Shown: positions 29,101 to 40,292, counted from the first letter of the stretch. The stretch: DNA of 64,000 bases from Echiichthys vipera (GCA_963691815.1 OY829648.1:23249123-23313122), one strand, 5' to 3'. Made by a program: numbers and translations. Notes: generated by a model from the sequence alone, not told the origin.

Positions 29101-32100
29101 GCTGGTGCATTACTGCGTTTCTTGATTTTTCGAGGGTTTTTTTCATCAGTGGGATAGTGTGACACTATAGGTAGGACTATGTATTAACCATGTGTGCAAA
29201 ATAAACAGGGAACCTTTAACGTAGTACTCAACACTAGGTATGTCCATCAACTTAATGTGTAAATCAAGTCCATACTTTAAAAGTGGAACGAGGAGTCCGG
29301 ATAAGGTTGTCTCTATTTGCACCATCAGCAAATCGTCCTGTATCCTCCAAAAGCCTGTAGTCTATAGTGCAGGTAAAAGACAAGCAGCAGAAACACATAC
29401 AAACAAAACAGAAGCATTTTATCATTTCTAATTATTAATTATTATATCATTAATAAAATCACATTAAATGGGTATCCCCTATTAAGCTGAAAGAAAGACA
29501 TCTGTAACCATCAATGACAAGAGGAATATCCATAACAAACCACTTGTTGGATGGTTTTAAGTTCTACGTGACAGTGACGATTGTTCGATATCTACTTTAA
29601 ACATTTTAAATCAACAGTGTCTGCTAAAAGTGCCTTAGAATAAATAATGCTGAAACTGTGGTTTTCAGTTTTTCAGTCATGGGAAGGAGTCAAGAAGATC
29701 CTCACCACTGAGAAGAGTCATTTCATCAAAATGTGAGAGGGTCACAAAAGCGGTTTTATTTCTAATGCCACTGCATCCTGAATCTTCCTTGTGTTTCTTC
29801 ACACACAGCAAGCTGAAAAATAAACACAAACAGAATGTGTTAGGTAATGCTTTAATTGTTCAAAGGAATTTGGTCTGGCTGCATTTCAGCTTGTCCAGAC
29901 AGTGCACAAAGGACAGCAAAAAGAAAACTGGACAAAGAGACATGGATGACAAAATGCAACAAATGTTATCTAAAGGACTGCTGGTCTACTGAACAGAGAC
30001 AGACAAATATGAAACAAGCATACACCAAAAACAAATAACTTGCACTGCAGGTGGACAAATATTGTGCTAGAAATTGACCCAGAGGAAACAAGCTGAAGAA
30101 AGAAATATTAATGCTCCACTTATTTCCAACAGCAACAAAGACTCTTCTGCCCTCAGTTCTACAAGAAGCAATTGTGTAACTGTGAGGCAGAATCAGAAAT
30201 ACACTACCACAATAAGTTAGGGATATTGTTATTTACATGAGTGCTTTTCCTATTGGTCTAAATTTTAATGAAAAAAGTAAAAGTTCCCTTTGATATTTCT
30301 AATAATGAATGAGAAGAAACACCATTTTCATTAGTTTATTATGTATTACCCCAAAAATGTAGATAAGGATAGCCCGAAATAACAAAAATTGACAATGTCA
30401 AGGGCGTTTCCACCATTTGCTGCAATAATAGCGACGTCTCATGCTCCTTACTAGCCTCAAGATGTTGTTCTGAGGCGATGCTTTCAACTTTCAAGTGCTA
30501 CACACAGTTCTGCCAGGTCACGTGGGGTTGGGATACGATCATCCAGCCTATGCTTCAGCTGGTCCCGGACATGCTCTATGGGGTACAATAACTAAATCGG
30601 TGGTGATGCCTGCCCAGACTGTTGCACCTCCTCCACCAAAGCGAACCCTGGGGACCGTGTTGACCTCAGCGTATCGCTCACGAGCCTTCTCCAGCAACGC
30701 TGACGACCATCATTTCAGTGTAAGGCAGGGGTGAAAGTAAGCCGGTACTAGCCGGTACCGCGAACTGAAAGATTTGGAGGGGGTAAGTCGTACTGGAAAG
30801 AACTATACTGTCTCTAAAAAAAAAAAGTGCACTTTCAGCATGACAACATACCAGCTAACGTCGAATTACCAGAAGCAACACGTTTTTTTCACAATGTACA
30901 TTGCATATAAGTCTGAACTGTCTCTGAATTGGAATTTCTTGTTCCAATGTGCGCAGCTGGTAACCAAAGTGTTTTAGCAGACAAATGTTTGTTGCAAAGT
31001 CTGAGACTTTCAAACTAACAGTGTGATAAAAAGTACTTGAGTGATTAGAAGTCCTGGTGAAAGCTTGATAAGTAGACTATAATAAATAATCAATTGTATT
31101 TTTCGATGTCTGGTCCAAGGCCTTTTTGTCTTATTTTGTCAGTCCCAACGTCAATTATATTTATTTTAATATGATACAAAACAGAAGAAAGCAGGAAAGG
31201 CTTAAACTGCATTTTTACACGAAAATTACTTTGACAAGGAATTGATTATCAGAATAGTTTATGGTGTTTTTAGGGGATTATTTTTCTGTAACCGTTGCAA
31301 CTCTACTTAAATCAAACATAACTGAAGCGAATATTATTATTCAAAGGTGATTGGATTTCTGAAAGATCTCACTAAAATCCACACAAAAAACAAAGGCTTA
31401 ATCCAAGCATGGAAAGACCTATTTTGCTGAGAGACAGGTATTTGGCCTAGGTCAGACAATGACTGTAAAAGGAATGCTGAATGATGCCCAAAACAACAGG
31501 CAACCACGAGAAAATAAAAGGACATCCCTTGCACCCTTTGATAAGTCTTAATGAAATTTTAAAGGTATGACCTTCAATATGCCATTTAGTTCTTGAAGGT
31601 TAAATTGTAAATGTTTCATCATCCACAGAATTTGAGGAATAGGCTGTGGACCATAATTTCCACAACCTGTAGGGTGTTGTTGCTGGCCATGAATCAAAGT
31701 GAAGTTCAGTCAGTAAAAACAAAAGCATGCAATACAAATATCATGTTACTGCACGCAAAGGTAGATTTGTGTTACATAATTCTGTATGTTGTTTTATCAG
31801 AGAGAGAAGAACTGTTTCTTTGTTTTTTATAGTTGATATCAGACACAGATGGAATATAAGGTTTATACTGCATGAAATAATAATAAGGCGTTTTCAGGCC
31901 GGAGGAACTTTTACTTATTTCTTTTTAATATGATCTCGAGAGAAAGGGGGCAAATCACCTCACTAACAGAACTCATCTTATTCATATTATCCCACTGCAG
32001 TTTTAACAATATCAAGCACTTTATCTCTGATGACATAGTAAAGGGTTACTAATTCATGGAAATCTGCTGGCAATCATACTCACAATTTCTAAATCATCCA

Positions 32101-33797
32101 AGGTCATGGACAAAAGGAACTAATGCAATTTTAAGAGTTAGCATGCCACATATAGGTATATTCTTTAAAAGACTGCATATGCCACATCTTTTTCCCGTAT
32201 CCATTCCATCCTCACGTTACATAACTTCAGACTCACGGGGAGGTGGTTTGTAAGCACCTGGGGAAAAATATTTCAGCCGAATCAAAGCATGGGCTTTAAA
32301 TGAAGCATTAGGTGGGCCGGTCTTTTTTGTCTTTCATGTAGCCTAACAACTTGGCTTTTATTCTGTCAGCATCCTCTTCAAATGTACTACACTGTGTCTT
32401 TTGCTGAAAGGAAGAACCAAAAGCCACAGTGCAGAGGTTCATGCCGGCAATGCCAATATTGAATTTTAGGGTTTAGTACATTATAGTAATGATATGTGTA
32501 GACCTTTTCAAAGATGTAAACAAACATTCTAAATGTGTCCTAGTTTATTTCATGTTGCGGTTCATATCAATGACATAAACTGACAGGAAGCTGACAAGGG
32601 CCAAGGCTGTTGCCTAGCAATGGAATTCCTTTGAAAAGGACCATAGCTCTATGGGTGCATTGTGGCCTGATTCTATTTCTATGGTCCACATGGATTGTTA
32701 CTTTCTTCTGCAGTTTGAGTGCTTCATCGTCTATAAATTTGGGCAAATTATGACTTTAATTTAGTCATATATGTGTCTGTAAAATAAACGCCAGGGACAG
32801 AGTTGTGTGACACAAACAGCGTGGCATAATGAGCAGATTACATTCTATAGCAGGGGTAGCCAGCTGCTACTGGAGAGCTACTGCCCTCATGTTTCCCTAC
32901 TCTAACACACCTGCTTCTAATGATTGTCAGGTGTCCGTGACAATTTCCATCTTATTGATATAGCAGACCATTACAATCAGGTGTGTTGGAGTAGGGATAA
33001 ACCCAAAACATCCAGGAGCTGGGTAAGAGACTACTGGTTTAAGGTTGGTTTTCACAAGACAACAGTTGGACTGTTTATTTGCCAGTAAACTGCATAACTC
33101 GTACAATAATCTCACCTGCAAGAATGGGCGAGACAGGCGGGACATCTATACTTCGCCTCCTCCGATCCACACACACCACAACTGCGGGACAGACAATATT
33201 TCAGCATGGTGAAAACACATTGAGGGTGAGTATTTAATATAAACTGAAACAAGATGGATAACAGAGACAACGTGTGCAAAAACTTGAACAACCCACTTGA
33301 CTGAAATACAACTTCACAGGAAAACCAAAACTTCTTACGTTAACACCGACAAAACGTAGGTGACAACTCGAAAATAAATAAGACATAAAGGGATAAAGAG
33401 GAGGAAAGAATGAGTACAGTAGGTGTCGTGTGCAGAGTTTGGGCCGGTGCTGTCTAGTGTAGGGTGAGCTAACGTTAACCAACGGCTTGTTAACTTTGTA
33501 GCTATGGTTACCTAGCATAACTAGCACATAGCGCTACCTAACATTTTTCACTCGCTATGGGAATAAAATGTTATTTTACTCTTTATATATGTTTAGCGTA
33601 CAAATACGAAGGTCCAAACAAAACTCGAGCGGGCAGGCAAACATTAAAGCCAACATGAACCTGTTAGTTAACGTTAGCAGTTTGCTCCTGACTAAACTGT
33701 GTTAAAAGACTCACTTTGAGAGAGAAATCTTTCTTTTGGTCCCTTTCAGCTCTTCTTCCTGGTCGCTGTTTTCCACTTGGCTCACCACGGTTGACAT
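5314..33797 (-). CDS. znhit6: znhit6 (BCD1), box C/D snoRNA assembly factor; ten coding exons
   Basis: ZNHIT6/BCD1 is a nuclear assembly factor needed for box C/D snoRNA accumulation; it works with NUFIP and the R2TP machinery. Ten exons (listed separately) join by GT-AG sites with matching phases to 1218 nt, that is 405 residues plus stop. Residues 29-63 form an HIT zinc finger: Cys29, 32, 41, 44, 49, 53, His57, Cys63. The body follows the human order, with motifs such as VKKHKEDSGCSGIRNKTAF, TFTKSKENSTVF, QFLWHLKLIFPQS, ILTPYIHHTESDPVTRQ and YHELDIQKTLKDNL. The C-terminal exon is acidic. The N-terminus (28 residues before the first zinc Cys) is much shorter than the long acidic N-terminus I recall for human. 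The gene lies directly downstream of col24a1 on the same strand, as in human 1p22. The start is a choice: an in-frame ATG at 33828-33830 would add 11 residues. Confidence 0.93.
7786..7910 (-). CDS. znhit6: znhit6 coding exon 9
   Basis: Reads YHELDIQKTLKDNLSYKTLI then EYPVLYVVLGDHWKEYPLKG, matching human YYELDPYKSLLDNLRNKVIIEYPTLHVVL. Acceptor gaaatag, donor gtaag. Ends in phase 1. Confidence 0.93.
7911..13619. other. znhit6 intron 8
   Basis: A 5.7-kb intron. The only structured content I found is the 67-bp exon-like segment at 11814-11880. The 163-codon plus-strand frame at 9542-10033 has no recognisable motif and overlaps other frames, so I treat it as chance. Confidence 0.5.
11814..11880 (-). 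other. candidate cassette (poison) exon in znhit6 intron 8
   Basis: Strong acceptor (ttttcttgcag) and donor (CAG/gtacct) bound 67 nt. One frame is open and charged (YKEELLKDECKDEGQDLEGA) and its end phase fits exon 9. From exon 8, however, it is read in another frame and stops after two codons. Use of the exon would therefore truncate znhit6. Confidence 0.35.
13620..13700 (-). CDS. znhit6: znhit6 coding exon 8
   Basis: An 81-nt exon reading LKMYVHTSFNHVKVFMKAEG then RKANSV, the counterpart of human LKAYIRSQTGVQILMKIEYM. Acceptor ctgtttcag, donor gtgaga. A second GT lies 5 nt upstream within the exon end, but only the outer donor keeps phase with exon 9. Confidence 0.9.
16445..16513 (-). CDS. 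znhit6: znhit6 coding exon 7
   Basis: A 69-nt exon reading QTLEQILTPYIHHTESDPVT then RQ, matching human INEILKPYIDPEKSDPVIRQ. Acceptor gtctgacag, donor gtgagc. Phase 2 on both sides. Confidence 0.9.
16823..16891 (-). CDS. znhit6: znhit6 coding exon 6
   Basis: A 69-nt exon reading EKQFLWHLKLIFPQSSTEFS then RR, matching human QFCWHVKLQFPQSQAEY. Acceptor tcatttag, donor gtaagt. Separated from exon 5 by a 10-kb intron that carries most of the mobile elements. Confidence 0.9.
17100..17129. repeat. (TG)15 microsatellite
   Basis: Pure TG dinucleotide run inside znhit6 intron 5, about 210 bp from exon 6. Confidence 0.95.
18139..18573. mobile_element. Tc1-like MITE with long inverted arms
   Basis: The arm at about 18139-18293 is the reverse complement of about 18411-18573 (shared core TAGGATTCAAAAATGAATAG and its complement). 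The 118-bp centre reads on the minus strand as the tail of a Tc1/mariner transposase (NPIENLWKILGDKVMTKKPT, then TTVTELWKRLQEEWTKI). It is therefore an internally deleted, non-autonomous derivative. The right end runs straight into the LINE remnant. Confidence 0.75.
18575..19460 (+). pseudogene. non-LTR retrotransposon reverse transcriptase remnant
   Basis: The frame 18590-19012 shows reverse-transcriptase blocks: LDLKRAFDTVDHRVLLTKLS, GVPQGSILGPILFSVYINNL and the catalytic YADDA. Later blocks (FRYLGVILDSTLSFRKHIKK, then HIDYCFTSW) continue in other frames at 19030-19363. At least two frameshifts and stops therefore break it. It is 5' truncated (no endonuclease) and also contains a short tandem duplication near 19355-19400. 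Clade not resolved. It cannot be active. Confidence 0.85.
20706..20892 (+). mobile_element. tRNA-derived SINE-like copy
   Basis: Contains a box-B-like GGTTCAACTCC, followed by a CT-rich stretch and a TTTCCTATCAAGCTT segment typical of a SINE family common in teleosts, as I recall. Diverged, with no clear target duplication seen. Confidence 0.5.
26972..27075 (-). CDS. znhit6: znhit6 coding exon 5
   Basis: Reads AKRLAANARKMTMTLKFLPI then TFTKSKENSTVFNN. The basic, leucine-rich LKFLP and FTKxKENST motifs are the best-conserved signature of BCD1. Acceptor gttttacag, donor gtgag. Ends in phase 2. Confidence 0.92.
29276..29361 (-). CDS. znhit6: znhit6 coding exon 4
   Basis: Reads DYRLLEDTGRFADGANRDNL then IRTPRSTFK, the counterpart of human DYRFLEDVARTADHISRD. 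Acceptor cactatag, donor gtatgg. Ends in phase 0. Confidence 0.92.
29706..29812 (-). CDS. znhit6: znhit6 coding exon 3, second half of HIT zinc finger
   Basis: After a tttttcag acceptor it reads SLLCVKKHKEDSGCSGIRNK then TAFVTLSHFDEMTLLS. It supplies the last zinc ligands (Cys, His, Cys) and the start of the BCD1 body. The donor is gtgag. Ends in phase 1. Confidence 0.93.
30380..30735 (-). pseudogene. Tc1/mariner-type transposase remnant
   Basis: The minus strand reads VPRVRFGGGGATVWAGITTD, the glycine-rich region before a catalytic Asp in Tc1/mariner transposases, followed by stops. The flanking sequence resembles interspersed fish copies. Inactive; the ends are not resolved. Confidence 0.5.
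30731..30830. repeat. possible hAT-like terminal sequence
   Basis: Starts CAGGGGTGAAAGTAAGCCGG, which resembles a hAT-type inverted terminus (CAGGGGT...). I did not find the matching far end, so this is weak. Confidence 0.25.
32308..32403 (-). other. unassigned exon-like segment
   Basis: Acceptor cctttcag is followed by 31 open, charged codons (QKTQCSTFEEDADRIKAKLL then GYMKDKKDRPT) and TAA. It lies inside znhit6 intron 2 on the same strand. Entered from exon 2 it would be read in another frame. I do not recognise the protein. Confidence 0.3.
32851..33040. mobile_element. hAT-like MITE near znhit6 exon 2
   Basis: Begins CAGGGGTAGCCAGC. An arm with CCCTACTCTAACACACCTG is mirrored by CAGGTGTGTTGGAGTAGGG, giving an imperfect palindrome of about 190 bp. 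This is the shape of a widespread fish hAT derivative. It ends about 75 bp from the exon 2 donor, in intron 2. Confidence 0.6.
33116..33181 (-). CDS. znhit6: znhit6 coding exon 2, first half of HIT zinc finger
   Basis: The acceptor cccgcag and donor gtgag frame 66 nt that read CGVCGSEEAKYRCPACLAHS followed by a split Cys/Ser boundary. Two CxxC pairs of the HIT finger lie here. Human ZNHIT6 has the near-identical CGTEEAKYRCPRC stretch. Phase 2 in and phase 2 out fit exons 1 and 3. Confidence 0.93.
33715..33797 (-). CDS. znhit6: znhit6 coding exon 1 (start codon)
   Basis: Encodes MSTVVSQVENSDQEEELKGT followed by KRKISLS. The 5' splice site is AAA/gtgagt and the exon ends in phase 2. The ATG at 33795-33797 was chosen because the preceding in-frame stretch is not protein-like. 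An upstream in-frame ATG at 33828-33830 has a purine at -3 and cannot be excluded. Confidence 0.8.
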
Positions 33798-33830
33798 TAT
33801 ATCTGTCGTTGGTACATTTACAGAGCACAT

Positions 33831-34030
33831 GACGAGAGAAGTGTGGCCGCACGTTGGACACAACCCGGTGGCATCAAAACAAACCCTCTTCCGCCGGCGG
33901 TGGCCACTTCTTGCTGGCAGCACGTGGACATGAGTTCCGGTTTGGAAACCTGCTCATTGGCGCCCCCCGGCGTTAGTGGATGAGAACTACAGAGTCCTCC
34001 TGTGGTGTCAGTGTAAACACACTGAGCTCA
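33831..34030 (-). promoter_or_regulatory. probable znhit6 promoter / 5' UTR
   Basis: Relatively GC- and CpG-rich against the AT-rich surroundings. It includes CCGCCGGCGG, a CACGTG E-box near 33911 and an ETS-like CCGGAA on the minus strand. No TATA box was seen at a defined distance; the transcription start is not known. Confidence 0.35.
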
Positions 34031-36130
34031 AGGGGGTGGGGAGAATATGTCTATACAATGTATGTACACAACAGTAATAAACACAGATCATAGGGAAATT
34101 CGGGACTTTTTGTTTTGCTCAAATGAATGGTCTTGTTTGACACGTCAAATTCTTATTCAGCACCCAGCTGCAGATTGTTTTTATGACCCTCATGCAAGAC
34201 AGTCTATGATCTATACAGGATGTGAGGTGTTTATCTGCCAGTCTAGTCCCTCAACACTGTTTCTGAATTCTTATACTGGATGAGTTTATTGTGATGAAGG
34301 GAGTCATAGAAGATTGACATCGGTATTTCTTTGAGGTACATGTGCGAGGGAGAGAACATATGAAATATTTCCTCAATTTGGGCCATGTGTGGTGGTCTGA
34401 ATTGAGCCAGAATGCCCAGCCTTCAATTATACTTTTATGACAATTCAAATCATTTCTCTCTTTTTTTACACTTCAATTTCCCTAGTGAAGAACACCCTAA
34501 ACACCCGAAGGCTTCCCACATACTACCAGTCTTACCTTTTGTCCACTGAGCAGCTCCAGTGGAGTAAGAGTTAATGTCCTCTACTGTGGGGCACCGGAGT
34601 TAAAGTTAATGTTAATGTAACCCTCCCCCCGAGATTTATCCTGCCAAGATCTGTGTGTCAAATTGCTTTTCCGACTTTATCGATTCTAAAATATTTTTTT
34701 TCAGTAGATAACAGTAAAGTCATAATACTAATTATGTTACAGCTGACATTAAAGAGTAATTGTATCCCAACATACTGTATGACTTTGACTGTGCATGATC
34801 ATTTGAAAGAAGAACAGAACCATTTGTGGATAAAATGCTCCATTTATTTATTTGTCAATGTATTTATTATTTACACATTTGCATCCACCTTTTTCCTGCA
34901 CAGACTTTATGTAATTACACTTTGTTCAAGGTAACATAACTTAGGTATATACTGACTGTGTTTTCTTTGTATTCTGACTCTGGCCTATTGTAGCTGCCAG
35001 TCCACCGAACCACCACTGAAGGAACTCAAATAACAGTATGATAAACATACTATCACAGGTGTGAACACACAAACACACCCTTGAAACATAAATACTTATT
35101 TAGACTGAGCTGGGGTTGACCAAATAGTTCTCTGAGTGTATAACTTACTGTGGTACAGTAATGTGAACAGAAAAACAAAAAGGATATAAATAAACATACA
35201 GTATGCTGTCAATATATACACAGGAAACGTAAAAACTCACTGATGACTCATTCTTAGTTGCAGCACCAATGATAGGCTTCCCCTGAAGAACCTACCACAT
35301 AGAAGGAAAAGCTACAAAAATATGTAGTGTATCAAAAATGGTTCATAAATTAGAAATGACCGAATCAACATAACTACTAAGACAACATAACAAATCTTGA
35401 TGTAACCGGTACATACAACACAAGGGCAAAAAAAAAAAGACTAACTTGACATTTCTATTCTAGAAAGCAAATGAGCAGGTAGAGGTAGAGCACCATCTGT
35501 CAAGATGTACATGTCCGACTGGGCAGGACCGAAGGTAAAAATATCATGAAAACAATGTAAAAGATAGCCTTTGATCGGAAAATGAAATATTTAAAGCAGT
35601 CACACATTATCCATATGCTATTGCACTCGTAAAAAAAAAAACGTGTTGTTAGACAGTGCTCCTATGTAGAGGCCTGGCACACTCCTTCGGATTAGGCCTC
35701 TGCTTAGGGTGGTCTGGGTGTGTTTCGGGGTGAGGGGGGAGAGGGAGGTGTGAGTTTTGGGATTTGGATAGGCTGCTGCTTAGTGAGACCCTCCCCTGTG
35801 ATCAGGGAGTGATGCGGGTCCATATAGAGCCAACCTAAGCACCGTTTGACTAACAATTATCAACAAAACATACTTTATACAATTATTGATAAATACTGGT
35901 ATACACTGTTCTCCTTTGGCCTTCTCGGCTTTGATGTTCCACAAATTGAGTTCTTCCATGTAGGTCTGCCTTCGACTGGACATTTGTTGTCCTGGCAGGT
36001 CCCAATAAAGGTTTCCAATGAACACAACAAACTCTCATGGACACTCGTTCTTTGGTAGTCAGCCATTTTTTTTAACAGCCTTTCGTTTTAGTAGTTCATG
36101 TAAATAGGTTACAGGATGGTGTAGTTGGTG
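34031..36130. other. intergenic space and collagen 3' UTR
   Basis: About 2.3 kb separate the znhit6 ATG from the collagen stop. The upper part is collagen 3' UTR. An exon-like segment on the minus strand at 35241-35291 (VLQGKPIIGAATKNESS, then gtgagt) is discussed in findings. No other gene seen. Confidence 0.5.
34843..34868 (-). terminator. cluster of polyadenylation signals, likely col24a1
   Basis: Three AATAAA hexamers on the minus strand (34843-34848, 34847-34852, 34863-34868), the first after the collagen stop. They imply a 3' UTR of about 1.3 kb. Confidence 0.35.
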
Positions 36131-36277
36131 TCAGAGGAAGCAGACTGGCCTGATTTCTATATGCCGCTGACTACTGCGCTGTGATGTGGGAAACTCCTGT
36201 ATGTCTACAATAGGTAGCTGACGGCTGTCCTGAGTATGGAAGAAAAAATGTGATTGGTGCCAGCTGCCATCTTGGAT
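36131..36277 (-). CDS. col24a1: col24a1 last coding exon c32
   Basis: Reads IQDGSWHQSHFFFHTQDSRQ then LPIVDIQEFP and ends IRPVCFL stop. The VCFL end and last cysteine are hallmarks of fibrillar C-propeptides. Confidence 0.95.
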   Translation of the reverse strand: MQDGSWHQSHFFFHTQDSRQLPIVDIQEFPTSQRSSQRHIEIRPVCFL

Positions 36278-39200
36278 CTGAAAGAGGATCGGTGGAGGAG
36301 AGGTGAAAAAAAAGAAACATAATTCATGTGATTCATATTCCAAATTGATAAAACATGCTTCATGAATATTCCAGAATATGCTTAGAAATGTATGCTGAAT
36401 CACTTCTCTGTCTCGCTCATTACCTTGCACTCGTCTTGTAGCACATGTGGTTCAAGTAGTGTGTCTTTCTCAAACATCTGTTTGTTCCAGCCACGAAACC
36501 GAAGTGTAGTGTTCTCTTGCGGTAAGGATCCGGTAGAGCTAGAGCTGTCTGTGGTGCTGTGGGGAGGATCATTTAGGCAGTGGAGTGTAATGCTGTGACT
36601 GGCCTCACTACTCAGTAAATGGAGAAACTTCATTTGGACTTTCCCTACACCAAACACCATCTGGGACAGAGGGCAGAAACAGCAGTGGGATCAGTCTGGC
36701 ATCAAAACCAAAATAGGATAAAGACTTGGAAAAACAGAGACACAATCTCCTACATTGTAAAAGAAAAGGACAAAACAGAGGGTTGTTAGTGTTCCATTGA
36801 TGTGTAAGACAAAGAAAGAATCAACTAACATGGATGGAAATGAGAATGAAAGATCCACACCTGTCCACACCATCAAAACATGGGACAATAACTCCTATTT
36901 CCATTTATGTAGGACTCAATAATGTGGTTTAAACAGCCCTTTATTTCATCTAGCACACTGATACTGTATGTTGATATATCATCTTTTTACAAATCTACTG
37001 TTACCTTATTAGTAGCCACTGGATGTATACAGGTCTGCCCTCCTGCGGTGAAGTTGCAAAAGACCTTGAAGGCATCAGAAGTACAGCCCAAGTTTGGATC
37101 AATCCAGAACCAACCTGAAAGTGGACAGATGAAGAGAGAGAGAGACATGAATTCTTTCTTAATTCCCTGTTTTTTTGTTTTTTAAGCTTTGGCAACATAA
37201 ACATATACTTTTTGTCATGCCAATGAAGCAAATTGAAATTGAAATTGAAGTGAGAGAAACAGGGAGAGATGAAAAAAGATGAATGAATTGTAAAAGGTTT
37301 ATGGAAACATCTAAATATGCCTAAAGTTGTGTAACAAAACAAAAAAATCCCATATTTTGAAAATCCTACCACCCCATCCTTTCAGTATCATGTAGATAAT
37401 AATGAATCATTATATTTTATCATATTGTGCTTTTCAAGATACCAAAAGACACTATACATATAGAAATATAAAACAACGAACTAGAAATAAAATTCACACA
37501 TCGATAATCACACATTAAAATCACACATTAAAGGCAGTTCTGAAGAGGTGAGTTGATTAGGGATTTGAACATTGTCAGGTTGGTGCAGAGGGTGGAGGCA
37601 GCGATGGAGGAGGCTGAGATGAGACTCTCACCATCTCTGAGCTTGTGATGACAGTCAAGCAGATCTTTACAGACACGAGCCGGGTTCTCCCGTGTGCCCA
37701 GAGGCTTTTTGATGCTCTCAATCACACCGCTCAGGTAATGCAGGGTCTTAAGTATCTCCGTATTCTGGTCTGGCAGGCTCATGTCTGTGTTCTGGAAACT
37801 CTGGTTATGAATGGGAAAGACAGTGCTGTCAAATTTTTGCGTTAGAATTTTAAACTATAAATGCATTTATTCAGTCTGTCCATCTGACAAGTTATCTCTC
37901 ATTCATGCAACAATCCATCCTGTGTGAGTGTATTATTGCCTTACCTCTGTCCTGAGGGCAGAGTTAGAGTCAGATAGACCGTAGTAGTCTGCTGAGTCAT
38001 CATATATTTGCCTCTGTGGATTCAAAATCAACATATTCAGTTTAATGAAAACATAACACTTCAGTGTCCTGGTCAATATTAAACTGAAAGATTTTAATCT
38101 GTAGGCTTTTCACTGGTTTTAGAAAACATGGCAGTTGGAGTACACGTCCGGTTGCAGAGAAAACTTTATTAGAATAAAAATATGCTTTAATACCAGAGAA
38201 AAGCAGTAAAATAAGTCTTGAATCAATAAACCCTGACATTCCTGACTTCAGTAGGGGGAAGAATAACATATTCCACTCAGCGTCAACATCACAGTTATCA
38301 CATAATGTGTGTAAACAAAAAATGGCATCTGATATTTTTCGGGGTTCTTAGAATTGTTCGAACATGAAAAGGTCATTCAGATAACAGAAGTTACGACAGA
38401 TATGAGACGAGGAGGTCTCTATCGCAGTGCCAGAAAATGCTGATGCTACTAGAAGTGTCTGAAAAGTCGTACCACTGACAGAGGATTGGAAATTTCTTCT
38501 ATAGTTCAGCAAATACGGAAACAAAAAGAAAATGCTTGTCCTGGCTCTATCTCTATTTCTCCTAAAAGTCTATTAAAGTTTGGACAGTCAAGCTTGGGTT
38601 TCAGGAACAAAAAGAGATGGAGCAGGGTTACTCTCCAGACAGACTGAGATTAAGACAGGATGAGGATAAAGGGTTTAGTCAAATGTAAAATATGTTTTAA
38701 AATCAATTACCCAAGATCTGGACAATTTCCCTTGCAACTTTATGGTCTGAACCTTATGTCTTTTACATTGAACACAAAACAGGACTCCTGCCTTCTACCT
38801 GATCCTGTCTACCTGTCTACATGAGTGACATGTAGCACTTACTGTTGGACCTGGAACACCAGGAGGTCCCTAAGGTGGGAAGAAAGAAGACAACATGAGT
38901 GACACAGTGAAAAATGAGACCACTGTGGAATTTAGATACATTATAGGGAGATGAGGGTGCAACCAGAGAATTTTCTTGTCTGAATTGAACAAATACATTT
39001 GGAACAGAGTAGCCTTTTAGTCTTAGTCTTTTATAATGTATAAGAAAGCATTTGAGATGTATTGGCAATGGCACCATTAATCTTATTATCCTGTTTCCAG
39101 AGTGTTTACAAATTCTGTACAAAAACTATGTCTAGCACATTATTACTTGTATAGAGCATGTGTAAGGTATCAAGCTGAGATGTGATAGTGAGGTAAACAC

Positions 39201-40292
39201 TTACTTTAGGTCCTGGACTTCCCTGTGGACCTTGAGGCCCCTGAAAGTGTGAGAAAGATAATCAGTGCAGAAATTATGTATTCTATTTGTCCTGTTTGTT
39301 TTGGCAAGCCCATGAGAAAATCATTTTCACCCGTCACCTTAATCTATGTGATGCTGTGAGGAATAGCAGTAGGCATTGGACTCATACATAGTTCAGCTAC
39401 ATGGGGTGGCTGGACTCAGGTGGTTTCAGTTTCGTGAGAGTATTCACATATTTCACAACATCAGTGTTTGAGAAAAGGCTAGAATGAAAGAGCCATTGTG
39501 TACACAGTCTGTTTGTGTGTGTGGTAGTGTCAGTTGCAGAGGTATTTAGGTTGATCTGAGAATCTTACTACAGTTTACATTACAGAATGGAAGCAGGGAT
39601 ATAGAAGTGAATATGCAAAATGCTCTGTGGTTTGCCATGCTAACATTTTGACAAGGCATTTCCTCAACAGTGTTTACACAGGAGAGTCTGAGAGTACTTT
39701 AAGGCCCCACAGCGAGCTCCGGGAGACACTGAAACAGCTACGTTCGCTATGACTCAGCCATACAAATCTACCGATATGAGGGCAGTGGTATAAACAAAAC
39801 CACCACTGAAGAGCTAGCTTTCATGCATATTTAAACACAGCCTGCGTCATCTACAGTAGGTTTTTTCACTACTACAATCTGCTTTGAGGTGGCGCCATGG
39901 TAACTTGGTATTTTCAAGTCTGACTCTTCAGTAAAGTATTATCATGATATAATCACATGGTATATCAGCATGTAATCATACATAATATAAATCTTTATCA
40001 TAGAATCAATCTGACAGACTTGTCAGTGTTTGGTTACTATTTTGAATCAGATCTTACCATTTCCCCGCCGCTTCCCTTCGGACCCCTTGGCCCCTGTGGG
40101 AAAGATAAATAACAACATGAAAACATGATACAGCATTGTATCCAACTCTGTATTCTATATAAACTTGAATTAGCATAGACCTGCTAAAAGATACGTTTTA
40201 TTAATATCACTCATTACTTCCGTCATGTTAACATCCTTCTCAGTTCTACACAATCTGCCTATCCTTGTCTTGTGATTATATAATTATTGACA

